This document shows positions 11,763-22,903 of a stretch of DNA of 64,000 nt, one piece after another. The notes below the pieces were generated by a model. That model worked only from the letters and a program-made list of their open reading frames with translations. It was not told the DNA's origin and ran no database searches. The DNA lies in assembly GCA_016630955.3 (NCBI GenBank), contig CM049987.1, positions 1,054,001 to 1,118,000 on the forward strand, read 5' to 3'. The translations under genes and the position numbers were made by a program. The DNA is from Didymella arachidicola. Taxonomy: Eukaryota; Ascomycota; Dothideomycetes; Pleosporales; Didymellaceae. The stretch's first letter is position 1, and the number at the start of each line of letters is the position of its first letter.

Positions 11763-12806
11763 TCAACTGGACTTGGCATCAGTGAACCATTTGGTAACGA
11801 TCTTCGTAACACCGGGAGGGACGCCCACAATGGCTGCCAGTAGGCTGATGGCCGTAGGGACATATGGCTTCACTTTAGAAAGTGACAAACTAGACTTCCT
11901 CCGCTGAATCTCCTGGCGGATCTCGGCGCCAATTGGACGCTGTAGACTGACCTGTTGGTTTTGCAGCAGCTTCAGCCTCGCTGATTCCTGCTCCCAGTCC
12001 AGCATGATTTGCCGTCTCATAGCCCGGTCGTTCTCCAAAAGTCCTTTTTTGAGCTGGTCCAGTGAAGCTAATTCCTCTGAGACTTGTTGCTTCTGCTTTT
12101 CGAGGTTGTCGTCCACGAAGGAACCTGCGACGGTGGCGCTCAGGTTCTTCTTCTCGACCACTAGCTCCCTCTGCAGCTGGAGCACTACTTCGTCTCGACC
12201 CATCAGTTGGCTTACAAGGGAGATAGCGGCGTCACGATCACCGTGGAACCGACTGGTGTTCGACCCGTTTCCAACCATGTAAGCCCAGAACTTGTCCTTC
12301 AACTGCCTCTCACGCTCAGCGCCGAGGGATGGTTCGATCTCCTTCCATCGTGATGTATCAAGATTTTGAGAGCTTGTTCGCCGCAGATCTTCTTAAAAAT
12401 CTCGAACGCTTGATCGCGGCACGTCCGTACCGGATATCCGTGATCCGGTGGATGTAAACAACACCCTTCAGCTGCACTCCAAGCTCATGTTGCGCGGACA
12501 GAATTCGGGCAATTTCAGTCAGTATCTCGCTATCTGTGCGCTTTGTGTCGTCAAAGCCTGGTGTGTCAATCAAGAGTACTTTACTGTTACCGATATTGAC
12601 TGGTACACCTTGGCAGTCTTGTGTGCCTATACGTTGTTAGCCCGGTCTTACTTGTGATCATGGTACTACTGACAGTACTCCAGGCCGGGACCCTCCTCGA
12701 CAACTTTCTCCCCAGCGAGTTGATTAATGAAGTAGCTCTTTCCTGCTCCCGTAAGTCCCATGACCATGATCATGGCCTCGGCCTGAGTATCTTTGGTGGC
12801 TGTCAT
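11763..12806 (-). pseudogene. AIG1-like P-loop GTPase, frameshifted
   Basis: Exon 1 (12806-12674) encodes the Walker A/G1 motif GLTGAGKSYF. A 47-nt intron (12673-12627) leads to exon 2 with the G3 motif IDTPGFDD and the YIHRITDIRYG block of fungal AIG1-type GTPases. The conserved continuation then moves to a second frame (FEIFKKICGEQALK, break near 12405-12408) and to a third (SRWKEIEPSLGAERE, break near 12351-12357). These fit two 1-nt deletions. The C-terminal part is helical and charged and ends in a hydrophobic stretch near residue Val-Pro-Thr-Ala-Ile-Ser-Leu-Leu, perhaps a membrane anchor. A gene finder could hide the damage with a 58-nt GTACGG..AAG intron, but that would delete conserved G-domain residues. 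It is divergent to the Hsp70-like gene. Confidence 0.7.
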
Positions 12807-13328
12807 CTTCGTATGTGATTGGTTGATTGATTGATTGTGTGACAGAAAGAAGCCGGAGATGCTACGAGCGTGAGTGAGGTGTTGAAGGGTCGCGTCTCCG
12901 TGAACAAGGAAGCAGCTTCCGAAATTTATGTCTTGCCTTCCGAAATTATTTTCGGTAACTGTCCTCGTGGAGCCGAGGTTTTGTCATACGAGGAGTGTCG
13001 CCTTGAAGATCAAGCTCTGATTTCCGATGTATCTGCAACATTCGCACAAGGCTGAGAAACGCAAGTGTCACAGTCGCCACCATGCAACTGCGCGAGGGAC
13101 ACACCCTGCATGGAACCGATATTTCATATGCAAGCCCCGCGTAGGAGGACACTCTTGGAGCTCCCAGAGGAGTACGTAGGTAGTTGGGGGCGATTGGGAC
13201 CGACGAGGCTGGAGGTCGCCATTTATGGGGTCTGGCTGGGTCCCCCTCCACTTTGAGAGTGCAAGTGATCGTCCTCTACAATTCTATCGCTACGGACTCA
13301 TATTGAGTCTCGAATCTTGCCTCGAGCT
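12807..13328. promoter_or_regulatory. divergent intergenic region, GTPase / Hsp70-like
   Basis: The 522 bp between the two head-to-head starts must contain both promoters. The repeated TTGATTGATTGATTG stretch near 12821-12837 is a short tandem repeat just upstream of the GTPase start. No other element was recognised. Confidence 0.4.
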
Positions 13329-15354
13329 ATGGCAACCGAAATTGTTGTTGGCATTGACTTTGGCACAACGTAAGTGTTTACCCCAGGAAACCCTACACGT
13401 GCGGTGTGCAACAGATCATAACGCGTTCCAAGTCACTCTGGGGTTTCATGGGCCATCAACGGAGGCGAGAAGATAATTCGGGTCATTAACGATTGGCCAA
13501 ATCCAAACGCAAGCGTCGCGAACTCGGATAAGGTGGCCTCCAAAATCTCGTATCAGAACTGGAAGGCAAAGAACTGGGGCTACAACGTCGAGCTGAAAGA
13601 GCAGTCCCTGAGCTGGTTCAAGCTTCTTCTCGACCCGAACAACAAGATCGGTCAGGGCTCGGACAAAGTCGTTGATACACTTCGACAATTGGACGCACTC
13701 AACAAAGCTCCAGAAGACGTTTCTGTCGACTATCTGAGCAAGATATGGCAGTACACCAAAGATGACATATGTAAAGTAAGGGGAGACGATTGGACAGAAA
13801 TTTATACAGTGAGGGCTGTCCTTACGGTCCCTGCTATCTGGTCAGACAGTGCCAAGGACAGGACGCTGAGAGTCGCGAAGAGAGCTGGGATCCCAGACAA
13901 TGTTTCCCTCGCGAGCGAACCAGAAGCAGCTGCACTGGCAGTACTCCGAGAGAAGAAGAAAGAAGGAGAGCCTCTAAGCATCGGAGACTGCTTCGTTGTG
14001 TGCGATGCAGGGGGCGGCACAGTTGATCTCATCAGTTACAAGATCTCCTCGTTGGAGCCTTTTCAAGTCGAAGAGTGCGACATGGGTGCTGGTAAGTCCA
14101 AATTTATGCCAGACTCAGTGAGCAACCCCTGATCATTGATCTAGGCGGCCTGTGTGGCTCTGTGTACCTCGATCAAGCCTTCGAGAAGTACATCAGAGTC
14201 ATCGTTGGCGAGTCGCAATGGAAAGGTTTAAAGAACAAGTCCAAGCAAAAGATGATGCTCGATTTCGAGAATTCGATCAAACGATCCTACGCTGGCGATG
14301 ATAAGCAGTTCATCGTTGATCTCCAGGATGTGGAAGATAACAAGACCGTGGGTATTGACGATGAGACGATTACTTTGAAGTCGTAAGTGCTGTGTACCGT
14401 ACGAATAAGGTCCATTAATCAGTATTCCAGAAGCGCTTTAAAGACCATCTTCGACCATGTTATAGGCCGCATCCTACGATTAGTGGAGAATCAAATTGCT
14501 GAGGTTGAAGAAAAGGGCAACAATGTGAAGGTAAGTGACGTCCAATAAATCCTCCGGCCGAAACTAAGTAATGGACCAGGCGGTCTTACTTGTTGGCGGT
14601 TTTGGCACCAATTGATATCTGTACAAGCAGCTCAATGAAGCATACCAGACCATAAAGGGTACTTCAGGCCACAGGAGGGTACGTCGAGTGAGTAGATATC
14701 ATGCGAGATCTCTCTAACGCGTCAAGGTGGTCATCGATATGTCGCGGCGCAACGATGTGGGGCCTCGAACATTCCCAGCAGAATCCCACTCCAAGAAGAA
14801 CCGTCAAGTCGCGGATCGCACGCTACAGTTATGGCGTCCGATGCACGCTTCCTTTCGACCATTCGAAAGGTCATTTGGCTCAAGACCGTTTCATGAACGT
14901 GAGGGGAGAATGGCGAGCCAACAATCAGATGATCTGGAAGCTCAGAAAAGGGGACACAGTAGAAGGAGGCAGGGATCTCCACGTGGAACTGCAGGAACTG
15001 GTTCAAGCTAGCTACACGGACACTGGAGTCTACAAGTCCTCGAGTACGTTATACTATTGCGCTGACAACATTCCACCAACAAGATCGGAGCACAGTAAGT
15101 TCATACCCGACGGCGCCTCATGGTCGCTAACGGCATCACCAGGTGTGAAAGCTCTTTGCAAGGTTGAATTTTCCATCAACCACTCTAAGATGCGGACTGA
15201 GAAGAGCTTCGAGGACCCGACGACGGGGCACGAATGGAGGACTGCTCTCTTTGACTTCGGGATACGCTTGGACGACACCACACTCGATTTCTTCGTCACA
15301 TACAAAGGCGAAAAGGTTGCTTCGGTCGCGGCGAACTACATGGAAGAATTCTGA
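13329..15354 (+). pseudogene. Hsp70-like ATPase (HSPA12 type), interrupted
   Basis: This is an actin-fold ATPase of the fungal Hsp70-like group. Exons are 13329-13369, 13433-14091, 14145-14382, 14431-14530, 14580-14678, 14727-15094 and 15143-15354. Phosphate-1 is VVGIDFGTT, split by intron 1, with HSGVSWAING following. Phosphate-2 is VVCDAGGGTVDL. The adenosine motif is AVLLVGGFGTN. Two lesions sit right after it. An in-frame TGA at 14613-14615 stands where a basic residue is expected (CGA to TGA would explain it). A 1-nt gain in the AAAGGG run near 14657 is needed to reach VLQATGGWSSICRGA. The downstream C-terminal domain is intact to the stop. Length without lesions would be near 570 residues, normal for the group. 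Confidence 0.75.
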
Positions 15355-16439
15355 GCCAAATTTGTGGCTGTGAAACCCAGATCAGACCACTCCGGCGGGG
15401 GGATGTCCAGCAATAACTGCGGCAACTGGTTTGCTGGTAACAAACGGCGACATCTTAATTTTCGTTGCTTCACTAATTATGTTAACGCTCAATCATCATT
15501 GAGCGCTGCTCGAAGCTGATCGTGGTAACTCTTGAAGCTAACTCTTCGGTACTGGGGATTCTGCAAATATCTGGACTGCACCCAGTTGTGATCAGGAAGC
15601 TACGGGTCAATGTCAATCAACAAGGGCTGCAACACAGATATTTGGGTACGGCAAAGGAGCCTCCAATTGACGCACACTGCTCTCTGAGCCAGCAAGCCCA
15701 AGATACTAGGCGATCCATTTGCAGAAGACCACCGTGCTTCCGCCCTTTCAGACACGCCTTCGGCTCGCAAGAACAGACGACTTGCTCTGACCTCAGTAAT
15801 TTTGGAACTGTCGACAAAAGGAGGAGCAATGCCTATTCCCAGGATATGCTGTTAGAGATCATGCTGCTTGGGTCATATGAGAAATCCCTCCACTGATTCG
15901 GGACATCCCGTGACCATGTGTTCACGGTTTTCTTTCACTAGCTCTAGACCTCGCGCGAAGAAGCAAGCCAGTAATCAAAATACCAATCTATCCCTCATAT
16001 GGATGAATGAGTACAAGACAAGGATGACGAGCAAAAGGGCAACAGAAATATACAACAGCAGGTATTCGCTAGTGGTCACCCACCCAACTACTAATCCGCC
16101 GGTACGTTGCTTAAATAGGGCTGAGGGAACGGGAAGCCTTGTTTTCTCCTGCCTGGCTGCCACAAGAGCCCTTAAATTTTCCGTTTCCAGCATTCGGATC
16201 CCGAGGAGCAAGGACCCGTAATCTGTTGACTGACTAGATTGGGCATTTAACAACCATTGCGATGCGTCATCCTGCTTATGCACTGGACGCCTGAAGGGGG
16301 CGCACTTAGACGTCGCACATTTGATTTTGTGTCACTGCGTCTAAATAAAAAGAGCATAGCCCCCGCTTTTCACGTGACATGGCCCCATATAACTCCTTCG
16401 TACCCGTCTCCGCGCTTTTTAAGTAATTCTTATATTATC
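15355..16439. other. intergenic; one weak membrane-tail ORF
   Basis: No supported gene. A minus-strand ORF at 15975-16283 would encode 102 residues ending in one hydrophobic segment (LLLYISVALLLVILVLY). It could be the tail of a lost gene, but no upstream exon was found. Confidence 0.3.
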
Positions 16440-18386
16440 ATGACTCAGACACATTTCTGTGTGCAGGCATGGACATGCGGCCTATGCCAGCAGCCATTCA
16501 AAGATGCACAAAGCGTACACCTGAGCAAGTATTCCAAGGCCGACTGCCGCTGACAACTAATTGTGTGTAGTTTCAGAGCACAGAGAAAGCACTTGCAAAC
16601 TTCAATACTTTTCCAAGCTAAACGAATGCCCTGTACAAGCATGCGCACGGTGTCGGAGAGCAAAGCCTGCCTTTCCCTATCACTCCTATTGCCTCACAGT
16701 TCTAGCGACAGCTAACTGGCCAGAGAATGTTTCGAAAGACCCTTGGTTGTTAGGACAGGCATTGGCCCCAATCAGAACTGAAACTCATACTTCTGCGCAC
16801 CAGTTAGCAATGGCAATATTCAAACAGTCCCTGTGCCAGGCAACGCTTGCCCGGATGGTCGTGTCGTGTGCTCCTTGCGCGGTACAAGCTACCGAGAGCA
16901 AGACATGCGAATGCGTCAGATGCCTTCTGCAAAGACTCACGTCTCTGCCCAACGAGATTCTGGCGATGATCGCGTCGCAACACTTTGCGACACCTCTAAG
17001 GCATATTCTGCCGATTTTCGGAGAAACATATAGGATGCTTGCAGAGCTTAAACAACGACCAACTCAGGCGGTAGAACTATCCGTTTGCGAAGCACTATTT
17101 GAGCGTCGATTCATGTTTGGTTTGACTGAATACATAACGGGCTTGTACAACAAGAAGGTACCAGGTTCTCGCATGATTAAAAGACCTGCGTCTTCGAGCC
17201 AACACCTCATCGTCTACATGGGAAAATTTGGTATCACCAAGATCTATTTCTCCTCTACGACGCAGATGGACACAGGAGCACCAAGGGGGGAATGGATGTA
17301 CGTTATTCAACAACCTACGGGCAGACTGCATGTTCAATGCAAGGTAAGTGTTCAATCTCTCAATGCATCACCAGTCTATTAATCGCTTATGCAAATTAGG
17401 GTATTTTCCTTAAAAGAATATGCAGTGATGTCGCAAGACACAGTCATGTTCTTTGGAGTCGCAATACCAACCCCTTCCAAATCATAACCTACCGACCTTC
17501 CAATTTTCGCGTCCCGAAAGCATTTGATGATATCTACCTCCATTATGTGAGCTTGGATGGAATCACCGGTATCTCAGTCGCAGTACATTCAGATCGTGTG
17601 CTCAATGTGATTCCTCACAAGGGGTCTATCGACGACCTCTCTCTCTACAGTGTATGTGGTGAGCATGCAACTTGGATTTATCTGCCTGTCAGGAGCGAAG
17701 AAATTCAAGCAATTTGGTGGGCGTATCATCCCATTCGAAACTGTAACAACTCAGCTTTAGTGGTAAGTTAATCTACAACAACATGATACAAATGCTCAGT
17801 ATAACAGATCAGAACTAAGGATAGCCTGTCGTGGCTAGGGTCGTACTTGACCACTGAGGCGACTAGAGAGTTTACTCAGATTGGGTTTGACAAGACTGTC
17901 GCACTCTTCCACAGCGATCAGCTCTCTCAGTTCAACCTGATCATAGGAGGTATCCCAGAGGGTGCGTCGAACGAAACTTCGCGTTCACCTCCGCCTGCAC
18001 TCCCTAGGTACCGAGTACCGCCTCCGGATTATTGTATCAATAGCGGGGACTGGATTTATTCTGAAGTGCCGCTAGAAGGAGTAGTCTATGCTCAACTATG
18101 CATGGATAACGACTTCTGCACTGGTATTCTGCTGCATTACAGAACCTGCACACGAACGCTTGGCGAGTTCAGATTTGACAAGGCCATCAGCGATCGCATA
18201 CCAGAGCCGCGTTGGCTCCAATACAATCAGGAACGGGATTACTTGAATGCGACATCCCGCGTTCGTATACGCCTTGGTGGATCCCAGGATATGGAAAGGA
18301 GCGAAGAATATGTATCAAGACGCATGACTGGCTGGTGTATTTGGTGGTATGGAAAAGATAAGTCTGATATTGCTATCCTAGGATAA
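16440..18386 (+). CDS. F-box protein with N-terminal Cys-rich segment, 4 exons
   Basis: Exons 16440-16528, 16584-17343, 17400-17762 and 17808-18386 give 596 residues. Intron 1 (55 nt, GTATTC..CACAG) joins ..HLSK to ESTCKLQYF, and is the join I am least sure of. The N-terminus has paired cysteines (TCGLCQQPF, CPVQACARC) that may bind zinc. The F-box begins LTSLPNEILAMIA near residue 160 and would contact Skp1 in an SCF ubiquitin ligase. The remainder matches the layout of a large fungal family with a beta-rich substrate-side domain (SLDGITGISVAVHSD, ATWIYLPVRSEEIQAIWW, repeated twice with variation). The target is unknown. The frame is intact. Confidence 0.72.
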
Positions 18387-18501
18387 ATGATCTCATGCAG
18401 ATGTGCTTATGAAGCCCATTCCGTGGACCCGTCCGGCCGAAATTTGTAATACCGCTTGTGTTCGGTAGACCATTTCCAATCACTCGTGCTATCATATGTT
18501 A

Positions 18502-19134
18502 CTAGATGGAAAGTATTTGCACATATTTGACATACCTCTGCGTCTGCTGTCCTTGTTTTGGCGACGAATTGCTGGCCAGAACATGTGGCCCTTGAGGAGT
18601 TATTGTCGTACGCATATTGCGTATGGCTCTGTCAAGCTCTGGGGCAAGTACAGGATCGTTCGCGTCTATATAATTGACGAGGTTCGGTCCGCCATCTGGA
18701 TCGCGAGTCACAGACGACCAACTATAGACTGGAAGCAAAGTGAACTTCCACACACGGGCCCGTGTCCCAATATAGGTAACTGCCCAGACACCAGTCGTAT
18801 CGCGGCAGCGACTCCTACAAGCTTGCTCAGCTTGTATCTCAACTTCTTCGATATCTTTGGGCCCAGATTTCCATCCTTTGCCTTCAGTAACTGCTACCAT
18901 CTCAAGTTTCTGAAGAGTTGGATTGACTAGGAAGATACCTGTATCCATCCTTCTGCGTCGATCCACACCGTGTCCAGTAGGGGGCTTTTGCTGCGCAATG
19001 ACCCATTTTTCTTCCGGGAAATAGACCTTCTGCCAGAGATGATCCCAAAACGTGACCGCTTCGTGCTCCTGCGCTCCCTGTGCATTGGCTGCATTGTAGA
19101 GAATGACAAGAGTGGTTGTAGTAAGAAAGCTCAT
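18502..19134 (-). CDS. hypothetical protein, 210 residues
   Basis: Not recognised. It is a single open frame from an ATG at 19134. The first 18 residues (MSFLTTTTLVILYNAANA) could be a short signal peptide with cleavage after Ala-Asn-Ala. The rest is soluble and has a few Cys and Trp residues. It is convergent with the F-box gene, with 115 bp between the stops. Coding status rests on length and the signal-like N-terminus only. Confidence 0.42.
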   Translation of the reverse strand: MSFLTTTTLVILYNAANAQGAQEHEAVTFWDHLWQKVYFPEEKWVIAQQKPPTGHGVDRRRRMDTGIFLVNPTLQKLEMVAVTEGKGWKSGPKDIEEVEIQAEQACRSRCRDTTGVWAVTYIGTRARVWKFTLLPVYSWSSVTRDPDGGPNLVNYIDANDPVLAPELDRAIRNMRTTITPQGPHVLASNSSPKQGQQTQRYVKYVQILSI

Positions 19135-19675
19135 GTTAAAGACGTAGTGGAAGATAAGTAATTGACAGGTACGGACTCATTCACGCGTATTTGTACTCGT
19201 TCTACCTGTCCTGATGTGGGTCTTTGGCGCCTAACAATCTTTTGTCCTTCTTGGGAGCAGTCCACATATTGTGAGCGGCGCTAATACAAAGAGCGGCACA
19301 CTTGTTAGGAGCAGCGCTAATGCAGTGAGCACAGCTCTACCAGCTAGGGAAATATTGCTGTTGCGAAATAGTCTCAATAGTGCGTTGTCCGTGATCATCT
19401 TCTATCCCAAAACGGTATGTCAGAATGCGAGTGACCAAGTGATGTGCACAGGAAGTAGTCCAATATTGTGGCGCTCTTAGAAGAGTGTTATCACGAAATT
19501 CAAACACTTTTTGTTCGGCCAAGCGCATGCGCGCATCTCGGCACCAGGCCTACCTTAATCAACTTTAATATGATGTACGTCACACTTCGCCTAGAGGAAA
19601 AGGAATGATCAGGATTGCGACACATTGATTCACCCTATGTCTGCCCTATTCAACACCTCAATAACGCCACCTTGA

Positions 19676-20125
19676 CTATGATCTACCCTTAGGAGTAAGT
19701 AAGAGGCCTAATCTTCCGGACGTAACATACCTCTTCGCCACTTTGTCTTCATTACAGTTTGGAGATTGTGTGAAATGCTTTCGAACTATGACTTCAATCT
19801 GGCGCTCGGGGGTTCTTCCTTCCAACTGCAAGAGTGCGCTCATAATGCCGTAGTAAATATCCTCATGGTAGTCTTCAATAGGAAACTCCACAATCTGCCG
19901 TAAATGATTATAAGAGTATTGATTGTTGCTGGATTGGTACGATTCAATGGCTTGATCAATATATCGGAAAATGAAGGGTTCCATGACGGCGCGTAGTTGT
20001 GCATAGCACTCTGCTCCGCTTCGTCCGTGTGGAAGATGTCTGTTTCGATCGATGTAGAGTTGATTGAAAAAGGTTTCTGTGTCCTGCTGTGTCCAAGGCT
20101 TCGGTACCCTTTGCCAGAAGCACAT
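19676..20125 (-). CDS. hypothetical protein, about 149 residues
   Basis: Not recognised. An ATG at 20125 opens a frame rich in Tyr, Gln and Asn, predicted to be alpha-helical. A GTATGT near 19730 followed by CCTAAG near 19690 could be a 3' intron, so the last 19 residues are uncertain. No neighbour gives a hint of function. Confidence 0.38.
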   Translation of the reverse strand: MCFWQRVPKPWTQQDTETFFNQLYIDRNRHLPHGRSGAECYAQLRAVMEPFIFRYIDQAIESYQSSNNQYSYNHLRQIVEFPIEDYHEDIYYGIMSALLQLEGRTPERQIEVIVRKHFTQSPNCNEDKVAKRYVTSGRLGLLLTPKGRS

Positions 20126-20573
20126 GCTTGAAGATTCGAATCTTAGAAACTACCATCACTTCTGTTGTGAACCAGGTGGTCTTTTATATAAGTGCTCTAT
20201 CATATTTGCATTACATGCGTTAGCAACTGTTTTCATCTCATGTGCGGCTATTAGTTGCATGCATCGACAACAGGAGGCTTAACGCTAGGCTTGAGAATTG
20301 GTTATGCTACATGGAACTTCCAATCTGGGTCTCCTTGCGTTCGACTGTACTCCTGCTACTTAGAGTGGCAGAGTCAGCTTCATGGGACGTAAGTGCCGAC
20401 AGCACCACAATCCCCCTTCGCGTACTTTGACTGCCATCAGACTCTTGTGACAGTCTAAGGTCGTTGTTGTCAGATCTTTTCGTCGTTAACATAATTGTAA
20501 TTGCGGAGAGTGATGTTTGCAGGGTGCAATTAATCTGTTCGTATTAGCGAGTGAAGCGGGAGCATATGCTAGC

Positions 20574-21258
20574 TTACCATACCAAGAAGGTGGTTATCGG
20601 TTGGTACCACAAAGAGAAAGGAATTGCACTAACAAATGCACTTAGTAGTGGTGGCATAAGTAGAAGCCAGGGTAACCGCCAGTTGCTGGTGACTCGTCCC
20701 CAAAAGTCATGTACGCTTTGTTTCCCTCCAACTGAACAGATCCAGCAGATCCACAAAAAGAAGAAGATGTGGTACAAGGCCCAACCGCTATGCAGGATGG
20801 GTACCGAGGCATATTTCAGCCAAGAGAGTTTTGGACCAGGTGCTGCATTTAATATGCATAGAACAGTCCCAGCAAATTGAAGGGAGGCAGCGAAACTAAG
20901 TACCAAAAGCCATAGTTTAAACGCGAGTGCGGATTCAAAAAGAAGTTTCCGCAGGTGGAAGACCTGGCTGTTTTAGCGGACGTTATTACAAAAGGGTAAT
21001 ACTAACTGTTAATACTGCTGCCTGCACCCAGACCACTTGAAACGGCGCTACTGATATACATGCTACCCTCTTATCCAATACTAGTCCCGATAGAAGGATG
21101 CAGAAACCCCAGAGCATGGAATTCACTATCAAGTACCATTTGTGTGAGAGATAAGGAGATCTATGCCGTTGACGATTGAGGATGCGTAGGTACATCTCAA
21201 TTGATAACAAAAGCGTACTGAATGCAACAGGCAACAAGGCTGTCCACAAGAACATCAT
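20574..21258 (-). CDS. multi-pass membrane protein, 2 exons
   Basis: Exon 1 (21258-21016) and exon 2 (20963-20574) join across a 52-nt intron (GTATTA..GCCAG) in a single frame, giving 210 residues. About five or six hydrophobic segments are visible: LWTALLPVAFSTLLLSI, YLIVNSMLWGFCILLSGLVL, VAPFQVVWVQAAV, LWLLVLSFAASLQFAGTVL, YHIFFFLWICWIC and the tail LLLMPPLLSAFVSAIPF. The family is not recognised. Orphan small membrane proteins of this layout are common in ascomycete accessory regions. Confidence 0.55.
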
Positions 21259-21646
21259 TGTGGAACGTAAGGCAAAGAAGGCAACGTGTTAAGGCTGACC
21301 GGTGAAGGGCGAAAGAGCGGTGAAGTGAGAACGCAGAGGACTTCTCAGCTTTAATAAGAAGCGCGCATGATACATCTCGCATGATTTGCACCCTTGCGAA
21401 GGTCTTGCAAGTCTTAGAGATCTGAGGTGTAAACGCATACAACCTCGACGCTCTCTTTGCTTTGATGATAAATGCGGATCGACAACGCTACGTGAAGGGA
21501 AGAGCCACATTCGAGAGCGTGAAGTCGTCTGGGCAGAAGTGATCATCAAGCTTGAAGCACAATTGTCCCTGCCGCCTTGCCGCAGACATTCTAGCAAGAA
21601 GGCGTCAATGTTCTCTAAGCGAAAAGGCGGAAGACTACATAATAAC

Positions 21647-21693
21647 GCTAACCCAAACGGCCAGACCATCTAGGTCTGGCCATTCGGGTTAGC
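21647..21693. repeat. long palindrome, copy 1
   Basis: A near-perfect 47-nt inverted repeat with the arms GCTAACCC..GGCCAGACC and GGTCTGGCC..GGGTTAGC around a 5-nt loop ATCTA. Two positions mismatch between the arms. It would form a strong hairpin or cruciform. Confidence 0.9.
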
Positions 21694-21763
21694 GTGTGCT
21701 TAAACGCGCAGGTAATTTAAGAGGAGCAAAGTGGCGCCACTGGGCGGAAGAGTGCACACTGGA

Positions 21764-21809
21764 GCTAACCCGAACAGCCAGACCATTTAGGTCTGGCCGT
21801 TCGGGTTAG
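21764..21809. repeat. long palindrome, copy 2
   Basis: A second copy of the palindrome, 117 bp after the first, with loop ATTTA. Both copies are followed by related direct sequence (CTTAAA..GCAGGTAATTT), so the repeated unit is about 74 bp (21647-21719 and 21764-21837). It ends 80 bp before the start of the next gene. Confidence 0.9.
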
Positions 21810-21888
21810 GGTGTTCTTAAAGGTGCAGGTAATTTTAAATCTTGCGGCGTTTCCGCTTCGTCCATCACACCACAAACCACTCGAAATC

Positions 21889-22896
21889 ATGGCTGAAAGC
21901 CTCGAGATCATTCGATTAAATGCCATCATCAAGGTGTACCAAGAACACCACACAAGTTGCCTTACTACCTCTCACAAGAACAATACTTTGTTGCAGCAAG
22001 GCCTAAGCAACCTTGGTGTTAATTTCAATCCCACTCAGCCAACCGCCCCTTTTGTTGACACGGAAAGTGATGGCTCACTTCAGGTGGTACTTTACAGTCC
22101 AGACAATTTTAAGAGAAATCGTGAAGAGATGGCTTTGGATCTTCCTTTAAAACGCACAAAGGGAATAAGCAGGGAAACACCTCGCGAAAACGCCGGCAAA
22201 AAGTTAATTGCGAACGTTGCAGATTTAGAAGGCGTAGAGATGCCGCCACTATACATTTGCGTAACAAGCGCAGGAGCAGTCTCGCCATTCGACAGAGGAA
22301 TGAGATACGCGCAAAGAACTCTCGAAGCTATCAAAACCTACCAGGAAAAGGAGATCCAGGCACGTGTTGAGCTGTTTCTGTTCTTGTCCTGCTGCATCGT
22401 TCTCGAGAACCTGTTTATACTTACACATGATCAAACTGATCAGCTCATGTCGACATTGGCTAAAAAGGAAACTGTAAATTATCTCCGACGGGTTCGCGAT
22501 GGAGCAGCTTACTTGAACCGTGAATTGGTGTCAGGACTCATTAAGAAAGCTTGGACGATAGAGAATGCTACGTCTATCATCGCAAGCGGTAAGCAATCTA
22601 GTTCATCTATACTTTCGTCACTCACACGAGTTCTAGGTGTACCACCTCGTCCTTATTGGTATACACGAATAAAACATGAAAGCAATACAGCCGTCCTTGT
22701 TGGAGCATTGCATAAATGCCACGCGTGGAAAGAGAACTGCCAGTCCGTTCGCGTTTCAGATTATGTATTACAGTGGGAACCCAGTCTAAGGTATCCCCAG
22801 AATTATTCTTTAACACAAGCCGTAACTTATACAATACAGGTTAGACCAAATACACAGAGCTCTAGGGTATCCGAATATCGACAAAGACCGGGATAG
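21889..22896 (+). CDS. orphan protein, possibly 5' exon of an NLR-like gene
   Basis: The ATG at 21889 opens 335 residues with no recognised domain. It has a mixed alpha-helical composition, a basic KRTKG segment near residue 93 and a hydrophobic ELFLFLSCCIVLENLFIL stretch near residue 160. As a stand-alone gene it stops at 22894-22896. A 64-nt intron (22840-22903, GTTAGA..CCTCAG) would remove the last 19 codons and splice it in frame to the TPR-like region downstream, giving 855 residues. Either model is possible. A small hairpin (GGGATAGC / GCTATCCC, 22890-22910) overlaps the stop codon. The tandem palindromes lie just upstream. Confidence 0.5.
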   Translation: MAESLEIIRLNAIIKVYQEHHTSCLTTSHKNNTLLQQGLSNLGVNFNPTQPTAPFVDTESDGSLQVVLYSPDNFKRNREEMALDLPLKRTKGISRETPRENAGKKLIANVADLEGVEMPPLYICVTSAGAVSPFDRGMRYAQRTLEAIKTYQEKEIQARVELFLFLSCCIVLENLFILTHDQTDQLMSTLAKKETVNYLRRVRDGAAYLNRELVSGLIKKAWTIENATSIIASGKQSSSSILSSLTRVLGVPPRPYWYTRIKHESNTAVLVGALHKCHAWKENCQSVRVSDYVLQWEPSLRYPQNYSLTQAVTYTIQVRPNTQSSRVSEYRQRPG

Positions 22897-22903
22897 CCCT
22901 CAG

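Noticed and set aside
15522..15896. Plus-strand frame of 124 residues
   Set aside because: It begins at a GTG, has no domain and no splice context.
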